A DNA stretch of 64,000 nucleotides from Paenibacillus taihuensis (GCF_003386535.1 NZ_QTTN01000011.1:62001-126000); one strand, 5' to 3'. Shown: positions 1 to 9,040, counted from the first letter of the stretch. Notes: a model not told the origin generated them from the letters alone. Numbers and translations: made by a program.

Positions 1-1597
1 TTTTACCCCTCCACAGCTCTTCCTGCAGCGCGCGCAGCCGGCCGTGCTTACGCACAATGCCGTCTACATAGCGGTTCCAGCGATCCGCTTGCTTCTCTGC
101 CTTATACAGCTTCTCCAGCTTCTTCATCAGCTTGACCGCTTGCCTGTAGCCTTGCCGGTTCCGTGACCGAATCGCGCCGTCAATCGCTTGATGATAAAGT
201 GGATAGAGCGCTGTTGGCGCAAGCCTGCTCATCTCTCGAATAAGTTGAACATCCATTTCATCCGGCTCAATGCCGAAGAGCAGCTGCAGATCAGCCCATT
301 GTTCAAATTGCTTCCGATCCAGCCAATGCTCCGACAATGCGGAATACGAGTGCGGCAGGAACGAGACAAGATACTGCTGCCATTTCGGATTATCCGGCTG
401 CTGAATATCTGCGAGCCTGCACATCGATAGAAAAGGTCCGAATGCTTTGGACTTCCGCTCAATCGTTAGACCGCCGTACAAATATCCGATCCAACCTTCC
501 AGCTTCCTATAGTCTCGTTCCTCCAGCCGCTGAAGCGCGCAATCGCAGGCGAGCAGCGCTGTCCGGTTGAACACCGTCTTGCTGAGCAGCGCAATCGCCT
601 CTTCATCGCGGCCGTCTTCAAAGTCAAGGAACGCGAGCGCCATCGGTGCGAAGAAACCACCCGTACCCAAACCAACACCTGTATCCGCCGACTCCAGCTT
701 GCTCCTCAGCCAATCGACTTCCGCTCTCGTCCACGCCTCATCTTTCACTAATCGGCCCCAGAGCGAGAAATATAACGATTCCCACCGATGCAGCTGATGC
801 TCCCGGTCCATGTCGCGCTCGTGGAACATTCCGATCAAGTGGTCGACGGCCGTTCGTTCCGGCGCAGTCATCTCCGCAGGCACCAGCTCAGCAACCAGCT
901 CGTAATACTGGCTAATCCATGGCTCCGTCATCCGGGCAAAAGCCATCTCATAATAGTAGCGGCTATACGTATCCGTAATGGAATACGCCCGCTCCGCCTG
1001 CTCCAGCACGAAAATGATGCCATGAATCCAGTGCAGCCGCCGAAGCCGGTCGTCCCATGCCTTCGATACGGCTTTAATATTTAATAACACCGCCTGCAGC
1101 GGATGAAGCGAATGCCGGCATTGCCGCCACACTTCACCATGCTTGCGATCCATCTCTTCCATCCATTGCTGAGGGGCAGTCTCGGTCCCAAGTGCAGCCA
1201 CAGCTATGCCGCCTGACGTTTCCACTTCAGCCGGCTTGCTCTCTGGCGAATCCATCAACGCATGACCATATAGCATCCGGTTATGAATTTCATCCGCACT
1301 TCTGCCCGCATACGAGTAATACGCATAGAACACCGCAGCCATATGTTTGCAATAACCTGTGTTCGGACATGTGCAGGTACTAAAGCCAAAATCGTCGGTA
1401 TCCAGTGTCACCGCATAAATAACGGTTCCTTTTACCGCGCCATATATCGAAGAGCCTTCCATCACCTGTACGGAGAGCACCTTCTCACGGCGGTAGTAAT
1501 CGAAGCCGCGTTCCAGCACCTCAAGGGGGATACTGCTTGCTATTGCCGTTTCAAGCGATTGCAGTCTATGCTCATCCAGCTGAAAAAACGTGCTCAG
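1..1597 (-). CDS. SWIM zinc-finger protein, C-terminus cut by window edge
   Basis: The frame is open from position 1597 through the left edge, so at least 532 residues are present and the C-terminus is missing. A SWIM zinc-binding motif (CxC...CxH) is seen at about residues 75-85 (C75, C77, C83, H85) in the context STCTCPNTGYCKHMA. The rest is helical with many Trp and Leu and no other domain I recognise. SWIM proteins of this kind in Paenibacilli often neighbour SNF2-type helicases, which would lie left of the window (inference). No ATG/GTG/TTG lies in frame near the expected N-terminus; a CTG at 1597 follows GGGGGGAG by 5 nt and is the likely start. The first alternative is an internal GTG at 1519. 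Function unknown. Confidence 0.8.
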   Translation of the reverse strand, partial: MSTFFQLDEHRLQSLETAIASSIPLEVLERGFDYYRREKVLSVQVMEGSSIYGAVKGTVIYAVTLDTDDFGFSTCTCPNTGYCKHMAAVFYAYYSYAGRSADEIHNRMLYGHALMDSPESKPAEVETSGGIAVAALGTETAPQQWMEEMDRKHGEVWRQCRHSLHPLQAVLLNIKAVSKAWDDRLRRLHWIHGIIFVLEQAERAYSITDTYSRYYYEMAFARMTEPWISQYYELVAELVPAEMTAPERTAVDHLIGMFHERDMDREHQLHRWESLYFSLWGRLVKDEAWTRAEVDWLRSKLESADTGVGLGTGGFFAPMALAFLDFEDGRDEEAIALLSKTVFNRTALLACDCALQRLEERDYRKLEGWIGYLYGGLTIERKSKAFGPFLSMCRLADIQQPDNPKWQQYLVSFLPHSYSALSEHWLDRKQFEQWADLQLLFGIEPDEMDVQLIREMSRLAPTALYPLYHQAIDGAIRSRNRQGYRQAVKLMKKLEKLYKAEKQADRWNRYVDGIVRKHGRLRALQEELWRGK

Positions 1598-1610
1598 GTT
1601 TGCTCCCCCC
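1595..1610 (-). promoter_or_regulatory. Ribosome binding site implying a CTG start
   Basis: On the minus strand GGGGGGAG (1610-1603) is followed after 5 nt by CTG (1597-1595), which opens the SWIM-protein frame. The ATG codons upstream (near 1630) are in another frame that ends in TGA within the spacer. Confidence 0.55.
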
Positions 1611-1687
1611 GATCTTTGATAACCATTCCAACCATTATATCACATTCGCTAACCAGTTTCGCTGCTCACCCGAACAACCATGTTCAT

Positions 1688-1733
1688 TAACAAAAATAAA
1701 ACCCTTGCCTCGGAGCAGCCTCCAAAGCAAGGG
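1688..1733 (-). terminator. Rho-independent terminator after the sensor kinase
   Basis: On the minus strand CCCTTGC pairs with GCAAGGG across a loop that itself contains GGAGG...CTCC. It is followed by TTTTATTTTTG. It lies 10 nt after the kinase stop. Confidence 0.75.
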
Positions 1734-1742
1734 ACATCGATG

Positions 1743-3491
1743 TCAACTAGGAATTTTGACGATAAAAGAAATGACATTCGGTTCGTTAATCGCAAGTCGA
1801 ATGGTACCTTTGTATTGCTCGACGAGAGACTTCACGATGTGCAAACCAAGACCGGAGTGCGTGTCGCCTTTGGATGAATAGCCGGCTTGGAAGATCGGTT
1901 TGTTGGCCAGTTCCTCGGCATTGTGGCAGGTGTTGCTCACAATAAACTCGAAATGTCCATCCTTCTGGCTCGCTTCGAGGCGTACCATACGTTCGTCTTC
2001 CGCATACTTCACGACTTCGTCGAACGCATTATCGATCAAGTTGCCGAGCAGTCGCGTCAAGTCGAGCGACTTCATGCCAAGCTCAAGCTTGCTCATATTA
2101 CTGAAATCGGTCTGGAAATCGACCATCAGCGGCTCCGCTTGCAGAATCTTAGACCTTACAACGGCGGCAATCGCTGGATTGCCAATATTGATAATATCGT
2201 TCATCTGCCGGATTTCGCCCGTCATCTCGGATGCGTATGCCTTCAGCTCTTCGATGCGGCCGAGGCTCGCGAACGATTGAATCGTCTGTACATGGTTGAC
2301 AAAATCATGCCGCTGCGACCGGATCGCTTGGAACAGGCTGTTCATCTCGTCCAAGTATGTCTCCTGCGCCCTGCGCGCCAGCTCATCCTTCGACTTCCGG
2401 TACGCAGTGACCGCCCAGTAGACCGCAATCAAGCTAAGCACGGTTACAATCGCGATGATGATCGCAATATTCACGAATTGCTTGTCGAGTGATTTCTGAA
2501 TGTTGCCATAGTCTGCAACGAGTGACAGGACATAACGGTTGATCGGATTGCCTTTATCATCGAGCATGCTGGCTGCTTTCTCGTGGACATCCACCGGAAT
2601 GAACACCTTCATCACATGTTTGCCATTAATGACGGCATCCTCGTAAACCTTCTCGTTCTTCTCGTACGAAAGCTTCACATTCGCTTGATCGTCCTGATGC
2701 TTGAACATGTACGTACCGCTGACGATCGGATTCTGCGTCATGTGCGTTACAACTTCACCGTTGTTCGAAATCGTCTTCTTCTCGCCAAGCGGGAACATGG
2801 CTGGATTAATGACCGTAATCTCTTCCAGCGTGTTGTTCTCCTTCACCGTCTCGGAGATGAGCTTGCTGACGCCAGTTACCTCGTCATACTCCCGCTGCCT
2901 GCCATCGTAGCTCACATACGGATCTAGAATATAGTTAGTCGTTCCGTCGTAATAATAGCCCCATTTGTGCACAGAGCTCGTATCTGTTGTGGAGAATTCG
3001 AACGGGCCTGTCCAGAAGTTCGTCAGCTTCTGGCCCCAATCGACGGATACTTCCTTCTGGTCAAATAGCTCGTTGAACGCCTGATACCAAGGCTTCCACG
3101 TATTCGTCTTATATCCAAGCTCCTTCGGATTGGAGGACTTATAGAGTACGATATTGTCAGAGTTCCGCTTCAGCAACGTAATGTCGACCATGTCCAGCTT
3201 CTTCGCTAGCTCAACCAATTGGGCATTGGATACATCCTCGACGTTCGGGCTTAGCGCGAACTGTGTTGCAATCGAGGCGGCACGCAGCTCCCGTCCGATT
3301 TGCTCCTGATATTTTTCCGCACCGTTTCTGGATAGCTCGATTGAAACTTCAATTTGCTTCGCGACCGAATCCAATTCATGCTGCAAGCTGTCCTCTAGCG
3401 CTTCCTTCGTTGTGAAATAGTAGATGGTGTTGTTCACACCAAGCAAGAGGGCAATCATAATAATTGCCAGTAGCCATACGTTACGGCGCAT
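1743..3491 (-). CDS. Sensor histidine kinase, Spo0B/DcuS-like (SpoOB-type transmitter)
   Basis: 582 aa. A membrane segment lies at about residues 5-26, followed by a roughly 310-residue extracellular sensing region and a second membrane segment at about 340-362. The transmitter begins with the phospho-acceptor helix SQRHDFVNHVQTIQSF (His near residue 393), typical of the Spo0B/CitA/DcuS class rather than classic HisKA. The ATPase part has the N-box LLGNLIDNAFDE and the G-box HSGLGLHIVKSL. It should autophosphorylate and pass phosphate to a response regulator, but no regulator gene is next to it, so it is an orphan here. The ligand is unknown; the sensor region does not match PAS or Cache clearly enough for me to name it. 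Confidence 0.85.
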   Translation of the reverse strand: MRRNVWLLAIIMIALLLGVNNTIYYFTTKEALEDSLQHELDSVAKQIEVSIELSRNGAEKYQEQIGRELRAASIATQFALSPNVEDVSNAQLVELAKKLDMVDITLLKRNSDNIVLYKSSNPKELGYKTNTWKPWYQAFNELFDQKEVSVDWGQKLTNFWTGPFEFSTTDTSSVHKWGYYYDGTTNYILDPYVSYDGRQREYDEVTGVSKLISETVKENNTLEEITVINPAMFPLGEKKTISNNGEVVTHMTQNPIVSGTYMFKHQDDQANVKLSYEKNEKVYEDAVINGKHVMKVFIPVDVHEKAASMLDDKGNPINRYVLSLVADYGNIQKSLDKQFVNIAIIIAIVTVLSLIAVYWAVTAYRKSKDELARRAQETYLDEMNSLFQAIRSQRHDFVNHVQTIQSFASLGRIEELKAYASEMTGEIRQMNDIINIGNPAIAAVVRSKILQAEPLMVDFQTDFSNMSKLELGMKSLDLTRLLGNLIDNAFDEVVKYAEDERMVRLEASQKDGHFEFIVSNTCHNAEELANKPIFQAGYSSKGDTHSGLGLHIVKSLVEQYKGTIRLAINEPNVISFIVKIPS

Positions 3492-3621
3492 GAACCAATT
3501 TCTCCCATCAAATTACATTTTTAGTAGATTACTGTCGATATAAGTAGAAACCTCTCCAATTATGAATGATTTTGCGCCATGTGACAATGTAAGAATTAAA
3601 GGACTTGTTTACATAATTATA

Positions 3622-3641
3622 GCCGTCCGCAACCGGACGGC
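3622..3641 (-). terminator. Hairpin after the TPR gene, possible terminator
   Basis: A perfect 8-bp stem GCCGTCCG / CGGACGGC with a CAAC loop lies 15 nt after the TPR-gene stop. The following sequence on the minus strand (TATAATTATG) is only moderately T-rich, so termination is likely but not certain. Confidence 0.5.
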
Positions 3642-3656
3642 CATGAACTAGCTTAT

Positions 3657-4328
3657 TTATCCTCTCATTCGTTTCATAAAAGCAAGCAGCGCCCATTTGC
3701 GTTCCTGGCGCTTCTTGTAACGTGGAAGTGAGCGGTAGATCGTGCCGCATTCCTCCAGCGTCTGCTTCGCTTCGGCGGTCCGATCTAGCTGCGCGTAGAG
3801 GTTCGCGAGCTTGTAATACGCTTCGATCGATGAGGAATGAATCGAGCGGAACGACTCCAGGTGCTTGATCGCTTTCTGCGGATCTCGCTTCGCGTCGATC
3901 GCAGCTAACCGCAAATACGGCGTGCCGTACTTCACTCGCGGATTAATGGAGAGCGCATTATGCAGCGCCGCCTCTGCTGCGTCCGTCTCCTGCAGGTGCA
4001 TGAGGCACGCGCCAAGGTCATCCCAGAACTCAGCCGAATTATCCAGTGCATCTTGCAGCGGCATGAGCCATTCTTTGGCTTCCTTATACCGTTTGCGTTC
4101 AATTAATAAGCGGGCAAGCTCATGTTTTGCCGGAATGTCGTTCGGATTCATCGCCACTTGCTGGCGCAGCCGTCTAATTGTGCCCAGTCTGCGCAGCGGC
4201 TTCACGAAGCTTGGCGTCAAGCCTACATAGCGGCGATCCAGCGCATACAGAATGACCAACATTAGAATAATGGCCAGAAACGGACTGCCCGTTAGATACC
4301 ATAATAAGCCGAACAATAAAAATTTCAT
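3657..4328 (-). CDS. TPR-repeat protein with N-terminal membrane anchor
   Basis: 223 aa. The first about 25 residues (MKFLLFGLLWYLTGSPFLAI...) form a membrane segment. From about residue 60 onward there are tandem tetratricopeptide-like helices, for example AKHELARLLIERKRYKEAKE, AEFWDDLGACLMHLQETDAA and EAYYKLANLYAQLDRTAEAK. TPR proteins act as protein-interaction scaffolds; the partner is unknown. A basic C-terminus (KKRQERKWALLAFMKRMRG) ends the protein. It is transcribed alone, away from the neighbouring amidotransferase-like gene. Confidence 0.8.
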   Translation of the reverse strand: MKFLLFGLLWYLTGSPFLAIILMLVILYALDRRYVGLTPSFVKPLRRLGTIRRLRQQVAMNPNDIPAKHELARLLIERKRYKEAKEWLMPLQDALDNSAEFWDDLGACLMHLQETDAAEAALHNALSINPRVKYGTPYLRLAAIDAKRDPQKAIKHLESFRSIHSSSIEAYYKLANLYAQLDRTAEAKQTLEECGTIYRSLPRYKKRQERKWALLAFMKRMRG

Positions 4329-4401
4329 CTAACTGCCTCCTGCCCCCGTAACTACCTGATGAATGGAAATATGTTTCCATTTTATTGTACACGAACCTTC
4401 A

Positions 4402-5118
4402 TTAGCCGGGTAGAGTTTTTGTCACCTGCGCATGGCTCGCCTGTTCTACAAAAGCATTTACCAGACAATGCGGCTTCTCTGGTGTTGAGCTCAATTGCGG
4501 AACGAATAGTGTCCCGATAAAAAAACGATGTCCAGAAAGTTCGGCAATTCTCGGCTTTCCTTCCGCGTCTGCTCCTACGATTTTTAACCCTGAATGATGG
4601 ATGGCCGCTTCATATTCCGGGTTCAGCCCATAGCTGCATCGGAACTGCTCGACTGTACTCGCTGCATGGTCATAGATGCCGGAAACCAGCGATGGGCTCT
4701 TTATAAACACTTCGCCTTGTTGTCCGAGAAGCGAGCAGGTCAACTTATTAATGACCAGAGTAGTAGCATCGGGATTGAATTCCTCATGATCCGCCTCTTC
4801 GAGCATTAATTTATTTTGGGCATACTCCAGCATGATCGTTTGAAATCCGCCGCATGTACCTATTAACGGAACATTGTTCTCGCGGGCGTATTGGATAATT
4901 TGTAACACTCCACTTATCGATTCGAGCACACCCGGGGCAATCCAGAACCCCCTGTACGTGTCCGTTATTGCAGCTAGCTGTTCAGTAATTGCTGCTGTGG
5001 GAATCCACTCGTACTCGATCTGAGCTCCGCTTGAGGCAATAGAATGGTTCAAGGCATCATTCGTAGCTTCCTGTGAAACGTACAGACGATTAAAATCGCC
5101 AACGACTCCAATTTTCAG
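4402..5118 (-). CDS. Glutamine amidotransferase-like protein (CTP-synthase C-terminal region-related, Cys form)
   Basis: 238 aa from the preferred start. The protein resembles the class I glutamine amidotransferase half of CTP synthase, with an LIGTCGGFQ nucleophile elbow (Cys89) and an N-terminus LKIGVVGDFN. I recognise it as the family annotated 'CTP synthase C-terminal region-related (seleno)protein', in which some members carry Sec at the nucleophile; here the codon is TGC, so it is ordinary Cys. The synthetase half is absent, so it cannot make CTP alone; the real substrate is unknown. The frame can be extended to a TTG at 5157 without any SD, whereas CTG at 5118 follows GGAGGGG by 7 nt and places the canonical start of the family, so CTG is preferred. 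It is divergent from glsA. Confidence 0.7.
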   Translation of the reverse strand: MKIGVVGDFNRLYVSQEATNDALNHSIASSGAQIEYEWIPTAAITEQLAAITDTYRGFWIAPGVLESISGVLQIIQYARENNVPLIGTCGGFQTIMLEYAQNKLMLEEADHEEFNPDATTLVINKLTCSLLGQQGEVFIKSPSLVSGIYDHAASTVEQFRCSYGLNPEYEAAIHHSGLKIVGADAEGKPRIAELSGHRFFIGTLFVPQLSSTPEKPHCLVNAFVEQASHAQVTKTLPG

Positions 5119-5132
5119 GCGGGATCCCCTCC
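5116..5132 (-). promoter_or_regulatory. Ribosome binding site implying a CTG start
   Basis: On the minus strand GGAGGGG (5132-5126) is followed after 7 nt by CTG (5118), exactly where homologues begin (xKIGVVGD). The in-frame upstream TTG at 5157 lacks an SD. Confidence 0.55.
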
Positions 5133-5285
5133 ATAACTCATAACTGAAAAATACCAAAAGATAATAGCACGAATAGCCATGGATTGAAATAGATTGTACT
5201 TGCCGTGCCTCTTCGGTGGAACGTACACTTATAGAAGATTAAAGCTTAGGTTTAGTATAGTCATCAGGGGGAAAGTAGGCGTCAT

Positions 5286-6224
5286 ATGAACATGGATCAG
5301 CTGCGGGCGGCACTGCCGCAATGGGTGGAAGCAAGTCGCAAGTATGCAAGTGAGGGCGTAGTCGCCTCGTATATTCCGGAGCTGGCAAAAGCTCCAGCGA
5401 ATGCGCTCGGGGTAACCGTAATGGGGCGGAGCGGCGAAATGGCGAGCAGCGGCGAGACGGATTTTGCGTTTACGATGCAGAGCATTTCGAAGGTGTTTAC
5501 GCTGCTGCTTGCGCTCATCGATAACGGCGAAGACGGCGTGTTCGCTAAAGTCGGCATGGAGCCGACGGGCGATGATTTCAACTCGATGCTGAAGCTCGAG
5601 CTGGTTGAGCCAGGCAAGCCTTTCAACCCGCTGATCAACGCCGGGGCGATTGCTGTTTCATCGCTCATCCAAGGCGATACGCCAGCTGCGAAGACGGAGC
5701 GGATTCTCGCTTTCTTCAGCGAAGCGGCAGGCGGGGCAAGCCTCGCGGTGAACGAGGATGTCTTCCGCTCGGAGTCGGCAACCGCGCACCGGAATCGTTC
5801 GCTCGCTTACTTCCTTAAAGATAATGAAGTGCTTGGCGATGACATCGATGTGGAGGATGTTTTGCAGGTGTACTTCAAGCATTGCTCGGCCTTGGTGACA
5901 TGCGAGCAGCTGGCTCGAATGGCATTGGTGTTAGCTTTCGATGGCACCGACCCGTTGACAGGCCGCGTCGTCGTTCCTCGGCGTTATGTACAGATCGCAA
6001 AGACGTTCATGATCATGTGCGGCATGTACAACGCCTCCGGCGAATTCGCCATCAAAGTCGGCATCCCCGCGAAGAGCGGCGTGTCCGGCGGCATATTGGC
6101 GCTCGTGCCGGGCCAATACGGGATCGCCGTTGTCGGTCCCGCGCTCGGCAGCAAAGGCAACAGCACCGCAGGCGTCCATCTGCTGGAGACGATGTCGAAG
6201 GAGCTGGATTGGCGGATTTTTTAG
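5286..6224 (+). CDS. glsA: Glutaminase A
   Basis: 312 aa, the usual length for glutaminase. It hydrolyses L-glutamine to glutamate and ammonia in the cytoplasm. The serine-dependent beta-lactamase-like fold is shown by MQSISKVF (nucleophile Ser66, Lys69 in SxxK), by FNPLINAGAIA at about 116-126 and by the C-terminal SGVSGGILALVPGQYGIAV. The ATG follows AGGGGGAAAG at good spacing; a second ATG two codons on is less likely. A weak sigma-A-like promoter (TTGCCG at 5200, TACACT at 5224, 18-bp spacer) is possible. It is a single gene followed by a repeat-filled spacer. No glutamine transporter gene lies beside it. Confidence 0.93.
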   Translation: MNMDQLRAALPQWVEASRKYASEGVVASYIPELAKAPANALGVTVMGRSGEMASSGETDFAFTMQSISKVFTLLLALIDNGEDGVFAKVGMEPTGDDFNSMLKLELVEPGKPFNPLINAGAIAVSSLIQGDTPAAKTERILAFFSEAAGGASLAVNEDVFRSESATAHRNRSLAYFLKDNEVLGDDIDVEDVLQVYFKHCSALVTCEQLARMALVLAFDGTDPLTGRVVVPRRYVQIAKTFMIMCGMYNASGEFAIKVGIPAKSGVSGGILALVPGQYGIAVVGPALGSKGNSTAGVHLLETMSKELDWRIF

Positions 6225-6287
6225 AAGTGGATATAGAAGTTAGGGCAGTGCAGCGTATGCTGGACTGCCCTTTGTTTGGTCGGCGAG

Positions 6288-6620
6288 GCTGAGCGTGCTG
6301 ATTTGGATCTCTCAGCTGCGCGATCGGCGCTGGAGGGGCGATTCCTCCGCGCGAGAGCAAATACGCTCTCTCAGCTCACCGATTCGCCTTTTCTGATGCT
6401 GAGAGTGCTGATTTGGATCTCTCAGCCGCGCGAACAGCGCTGGAGGGGCGATTCCTCGGCGCGAGAGACCAGAATCTGCTCTCTCCGCTCGCCAGATCGC
6501 CTTTTTTGAGGCTGAGAGTGCTGATTTGGATCTCTCAGCTGCGCGATCGGCGCTGGAGGGGCGATTCCTCCGCGCGAGAGCAAATACGCTCTCTCAGCTC
6601 GCCGATTCGCCTTTTCTAAT
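6288..6620. repeat. Three tandem copies of a ~110-bp repeat with CTCTCAG palindromes
   Basis: Units start at 6288, 6398 and 6511 (110 and 113 bp), and a short start of a fourth lies at 6621. Each unit contains GCTGAGAG...CTCTCAGC with a 13-nt loop and GGAGGGGCGATTCCTC, plus another GAGAG...CTCTC pair. The period is not a multiple of three and the open frames through it are incidental, so it is non-coding. The rest of the 6225-6717 spacer holds only this array and the terminator of the MFS gene. Confidence 0.9.
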
Positions 6621-6664
6621 GCTGAAAGTTCCGACCTCTCAGCACCTCAGCACCACACCGCGAC

Positions 6665-6711
6665 AAAAAAGCTGCCCCTCAGGTCGCCAATCACGACCCG
6701 CGGGCAGCTTT
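6665..6711 (-). terminator. Terminator of the MFS gene
   Basis: AAAGCTGCCC / GGGCAGCTTT stem (6668-6677 with 6702-6711) followed on the minus strand by a TTTTTTG run. It lies directly after the MFS stop and before the repeat array. Confidence 0.8.
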
Positions 6712-6717
6712 ACTATT

Positions 6718-8187
6718 TTAACCGACATGCATCATCATTTCAGGACGATTGCCCTCTTCACCTTCAACCGGCGTCGGTTTGCGCAGTACGAGACCGAGCA
6801 ATGCGCCGAATGCAGCGATGAACGTGAGCACGAGGAACGTGTCGCCGAACGAGCCCGAGAACGCGGCCAACTGGCTCTTCGCTGTCGGTGCGTACACCGT
6901 CATGCGCTTCGCGAGGATTGTTGCGAGACCTGCTACGGCAAACGACGTCATAACCTGCTGCGCGGCGTTCGTCAGCGATGTGACGCGGCTCACGAGGTCA
7001 CGCGGAGCGGACTGAATCAGATGCGTGTTGAGCGGCATCATTGACAGACCCATGCCGGCGCCGAGCAAAGCCAGCGGTCCCATGATCATCATGAGGCCAG
7101 ACGTTTCATCGACTTTGGACAGAATGAACGAGGCGATTGTAACGAACAGCATGCCCAGGAACACGAGCGGTCTTGCGCCGATTTTGTCAAACAGCTTACC
7201 GCCGATTGGCATGAACAGAGCCGCTGCGATTGCTTGCGGCAGCATGATCAGGCCTGTTTTGAAAGCAGAATAGCCTTGCGCTTGCTGAAGCAGCATCGGA
7301 ACGAGGAACATCGTGCCGAAGAGTGCGATTTGGGAAATCCACTGCACCAGGATGCCGCGCGTAAAGTCCGAAGAGCGGAAGACGCGCAGCTCCAGCAGCG
7401 GCTCTTTGCGAGTCAACTCAACAATTACGAACAGGATGAGCGCGACTGCACCAATAGCGATACCCGCGATGGTTTTCGTAGCTGTCCAGCTCGTAGCACC
7501 TTCACTTACACCGTAAGACAGACCAGCGAAAGCGATCGGCGCCAAAATAAAGCCGAGCTTATCGAGCGCAGCAACCGCTTGACGCTCAATGCGCGGAAGT
7601 GTGCGAATACCAAGCAGAATACCGATTGCACCGATCGGCAGGTTGATCAGGAACAGCCATTTCCAGCTCACGTAGTCCACGAGGTAGCCGGCAAGAACCG
7701 GACCAAGCGCTGGAGCAAGCAGAATTGGAATACCCATCATACCCATAACCGCGCCGACTTTGTCAGGCGGGCTTAAACGATACGTGAACGCCATTGCGAT
7801 CGGGAGCACCATACCGCCGCCGATGCCTTGAATAATACGGAACGTAATCAACATTTCGACCGAGCTCGCAAACGCGCAAAGCAGCGAACCGACCGTAAAC
7901 AGAAACACCGAGATTAGAAAAACCTGTTTCGCGCCGAACCGGTCAGACAACCAGCCTGCGAGCGGAATAACCGCTGCTTGGGCAAGCGCGTAGCCCGTTA
8001 CCGTCCACGATACAACTTGCGTCGTCGTCTTGAATTCCTCAACCAGACCAGGAATGGCAACGTTAACTGCCGTGCCGTCGAGGACAACCATAAAAATACC
8101 GATAATAATTGCTGCGAGCGGGCCTAATATTTTCCGAATCGAAAACGGCTCTTCGCTACTTGCTGCAGCTGCTGCTTGTGCAGACAT
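6718..8187 (-). CDS. MFS drug-efflux transporter, DHA2 (EmrB/QacA) family
   Basis: 489 aa with about 14 hydrophobic segments, as expected for the 14-helix DHA2 group of proton antiporters. Helix 1 carries the family motif IFMVVLDGTAVNVAIPGL, loop 2-3 has GWLSDRFGAKQVF (motif A) and helix 5 has PALGPVLAGYLVD (motif C of antiporters). It probably exports drugs or dyes; the substrate is not predictable. The frame opens further upstream, but the ATG at 8187 with GGAGGGT upstream fits homologues best. It is divergent from a TetR regulator that probably represses it. Confidence 0.9.
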   Translation of the reverse strand: MSAQAAAAASSEEPFSIRKILGPLAAIIIGIFMVVLDGTAVNVAIPGLVEEFKTTTQVVSWTVTGYALAQAAVIPLAGWLSDRFGAKQVFLISVFLFTVGSLLCAFASSVEMLITFRIIQGIGGGMVLPIAMAFTYRLSPPDKVGAVMGMMGIPILLAPALGPVLAGYLVDYVSWKWLFLINLPIGAIGILLGIRTLPRIERQAVAALDKLGFILAPIAFAGLSYGVSEGATSWTATKTIAGIAIGAVALILFVIVELTRKEPLLELRVFRSSDFTRGILVQWISQIALFGTMFLVPMLLQQAQGYSAFKTGLIMLPQAIAAALFMPIGGKLFDKIGARPLVFLGMLFVTIASFILSKVDETSGLMMIMGPLALLGAGMGLSMMPLNTHLIQSAPRDLVSRVTSLTNAAQQVMTSFAVAGLATILAKRMTVYAPTAKSQLAAFSGSFGDTFLVLTFIAAFGALLGLVLRKPTPVEGEEGNRPEMMMHVG

Positions 8188-8301
8188 AGATTTTACCCTC
8201 CAGCTCCCATAATTTCCGTCTCTCCAGCTTCTTCCGCTACCTGTCTGCATTGACCCCTTTATCACGGAGGAGTACAATGTAGGCACAATAGAAAACGAAA
8301 C

Positions 8302-8335
8302 TTGACGGTTTATTTGCGTAAATGGACAATTGTCC
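8302..8335 (+). promoter_or_regulatory. Promoter of the TetR gene with overlapping palindromic operator
   Basis: TTGACG (8302-8307), 17-bp spacer, GACAAT (8325-8330). The 12-bp perfect palindrome GGACAATTGTCC (8324-8335) covers the -10 box. A second imperfect inverted repeat, TTGTC...GACAA, lies at 8369-8385. Both sit in the divergent spacer between the MFS and tetR genes, where a TetR dimer would repress both. Confidence 0.5.
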
Positions 8336-8421
8336 GCTTACTCTCAGCTTACATGAACCGTCTTTGTGTTGTCAACGTAAGACAATGTGAATTTTTTTCA
8401 AAATCAGGAGGTTCATGGTTC

Positions 8422-9027
8422 ATGGTGCAACGGAGCGAACGAAAGGATGCCGCCAGCAATCGCGAACTTATTCTAGATACAGCGTCCCACTTGTTCCAGG
8501 AGCATGGTATCGACACCGTCAGTATGCATCAAATTGCTAAAGCTGCAGGCGTCGGCCAAGGTACATTGTACCGGCGCTATTCCTCGAAAGCGGAACTGTG
8601 TCTGGATCTGTTCACGGAACGTATACGGCGATTCGCAAGTGAAATTACTGCGCAGTTCGCGAGCAAGGCCGAACAGCCTGTCCGCGAGAAGCTCGCTCTA
8701 TTCTTAACTTGCTGGATCGATTTTCTAGGTACGGAATTGCATTGGTTCAATGCCATTAAGCCGGACGCTTGGTGCGTGGATGACCAGATCGATATTTTCC
8801 AGTCCGAGCCGTTCAACTTCGTGATCGGTACGCTGAAGCAATTGCTTGAAGAAGCGGTAGCGGGCGGTGAAGCTCGCGCGATCGACGCTGACTTCGCGGC
8901 GTTCCAGATTACCACTTCAATGAGTCCGATCGCGTTCGCGTACTTCACGGAAGAGCGCGGCCAGACGGCGGAGCAGTTGAAAGAGCAGTATGTGCGATAT
9001 TATGACCGGTTGTTTTTTGATAAATGA
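8422..9027 (+). CDS. TetR/AcrR-family transcriptional regulator
   Basis: 201 aa. The N-terminal helix-turn-helix reads NRELILDTASHLFQEHGID, then VSMHQIAKAAGVGQGTLYRRY at about residues 33-55, the typical TetR DNA-binding domain. The remaining helical part is the ligand-binding and dimerisation domain. The ATG at 8422 follows AGGAGG by 10 nt; an open upstream extension to 8302 has no SD. As a neighbour of a divergent DHA2 efflux pump, it most likely represses the pump and itself and is released by a pump substrate (inference from gene order). Confidence 0.9.
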   Translation: MVQRSERKDAASNRELILDTASHLFQEHGIDTVSMHQIAKAAGVGQGTLYRRYSSKAELCLDLFTERIRRFASEITAQFASKAEQPVREKLALFLTCWIDFLGTELHWFNAIKPDAWCVDDQIDIFQSEPFNFVIGTLKQLLEEAVAGGEARAIDADFAAFQITTSMSPIAFAYFTEERGQTAEQLKEQYVRYYDRLFFDK

Positions 9028-9040
9028 CCATACCAAAAAA

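Noticed and set aside
6288-6620. CRISPR or coding repeat
   Set aside because: Units are about 110 bp, contiguous and without unique spacers, and the period is not a multiple of three.
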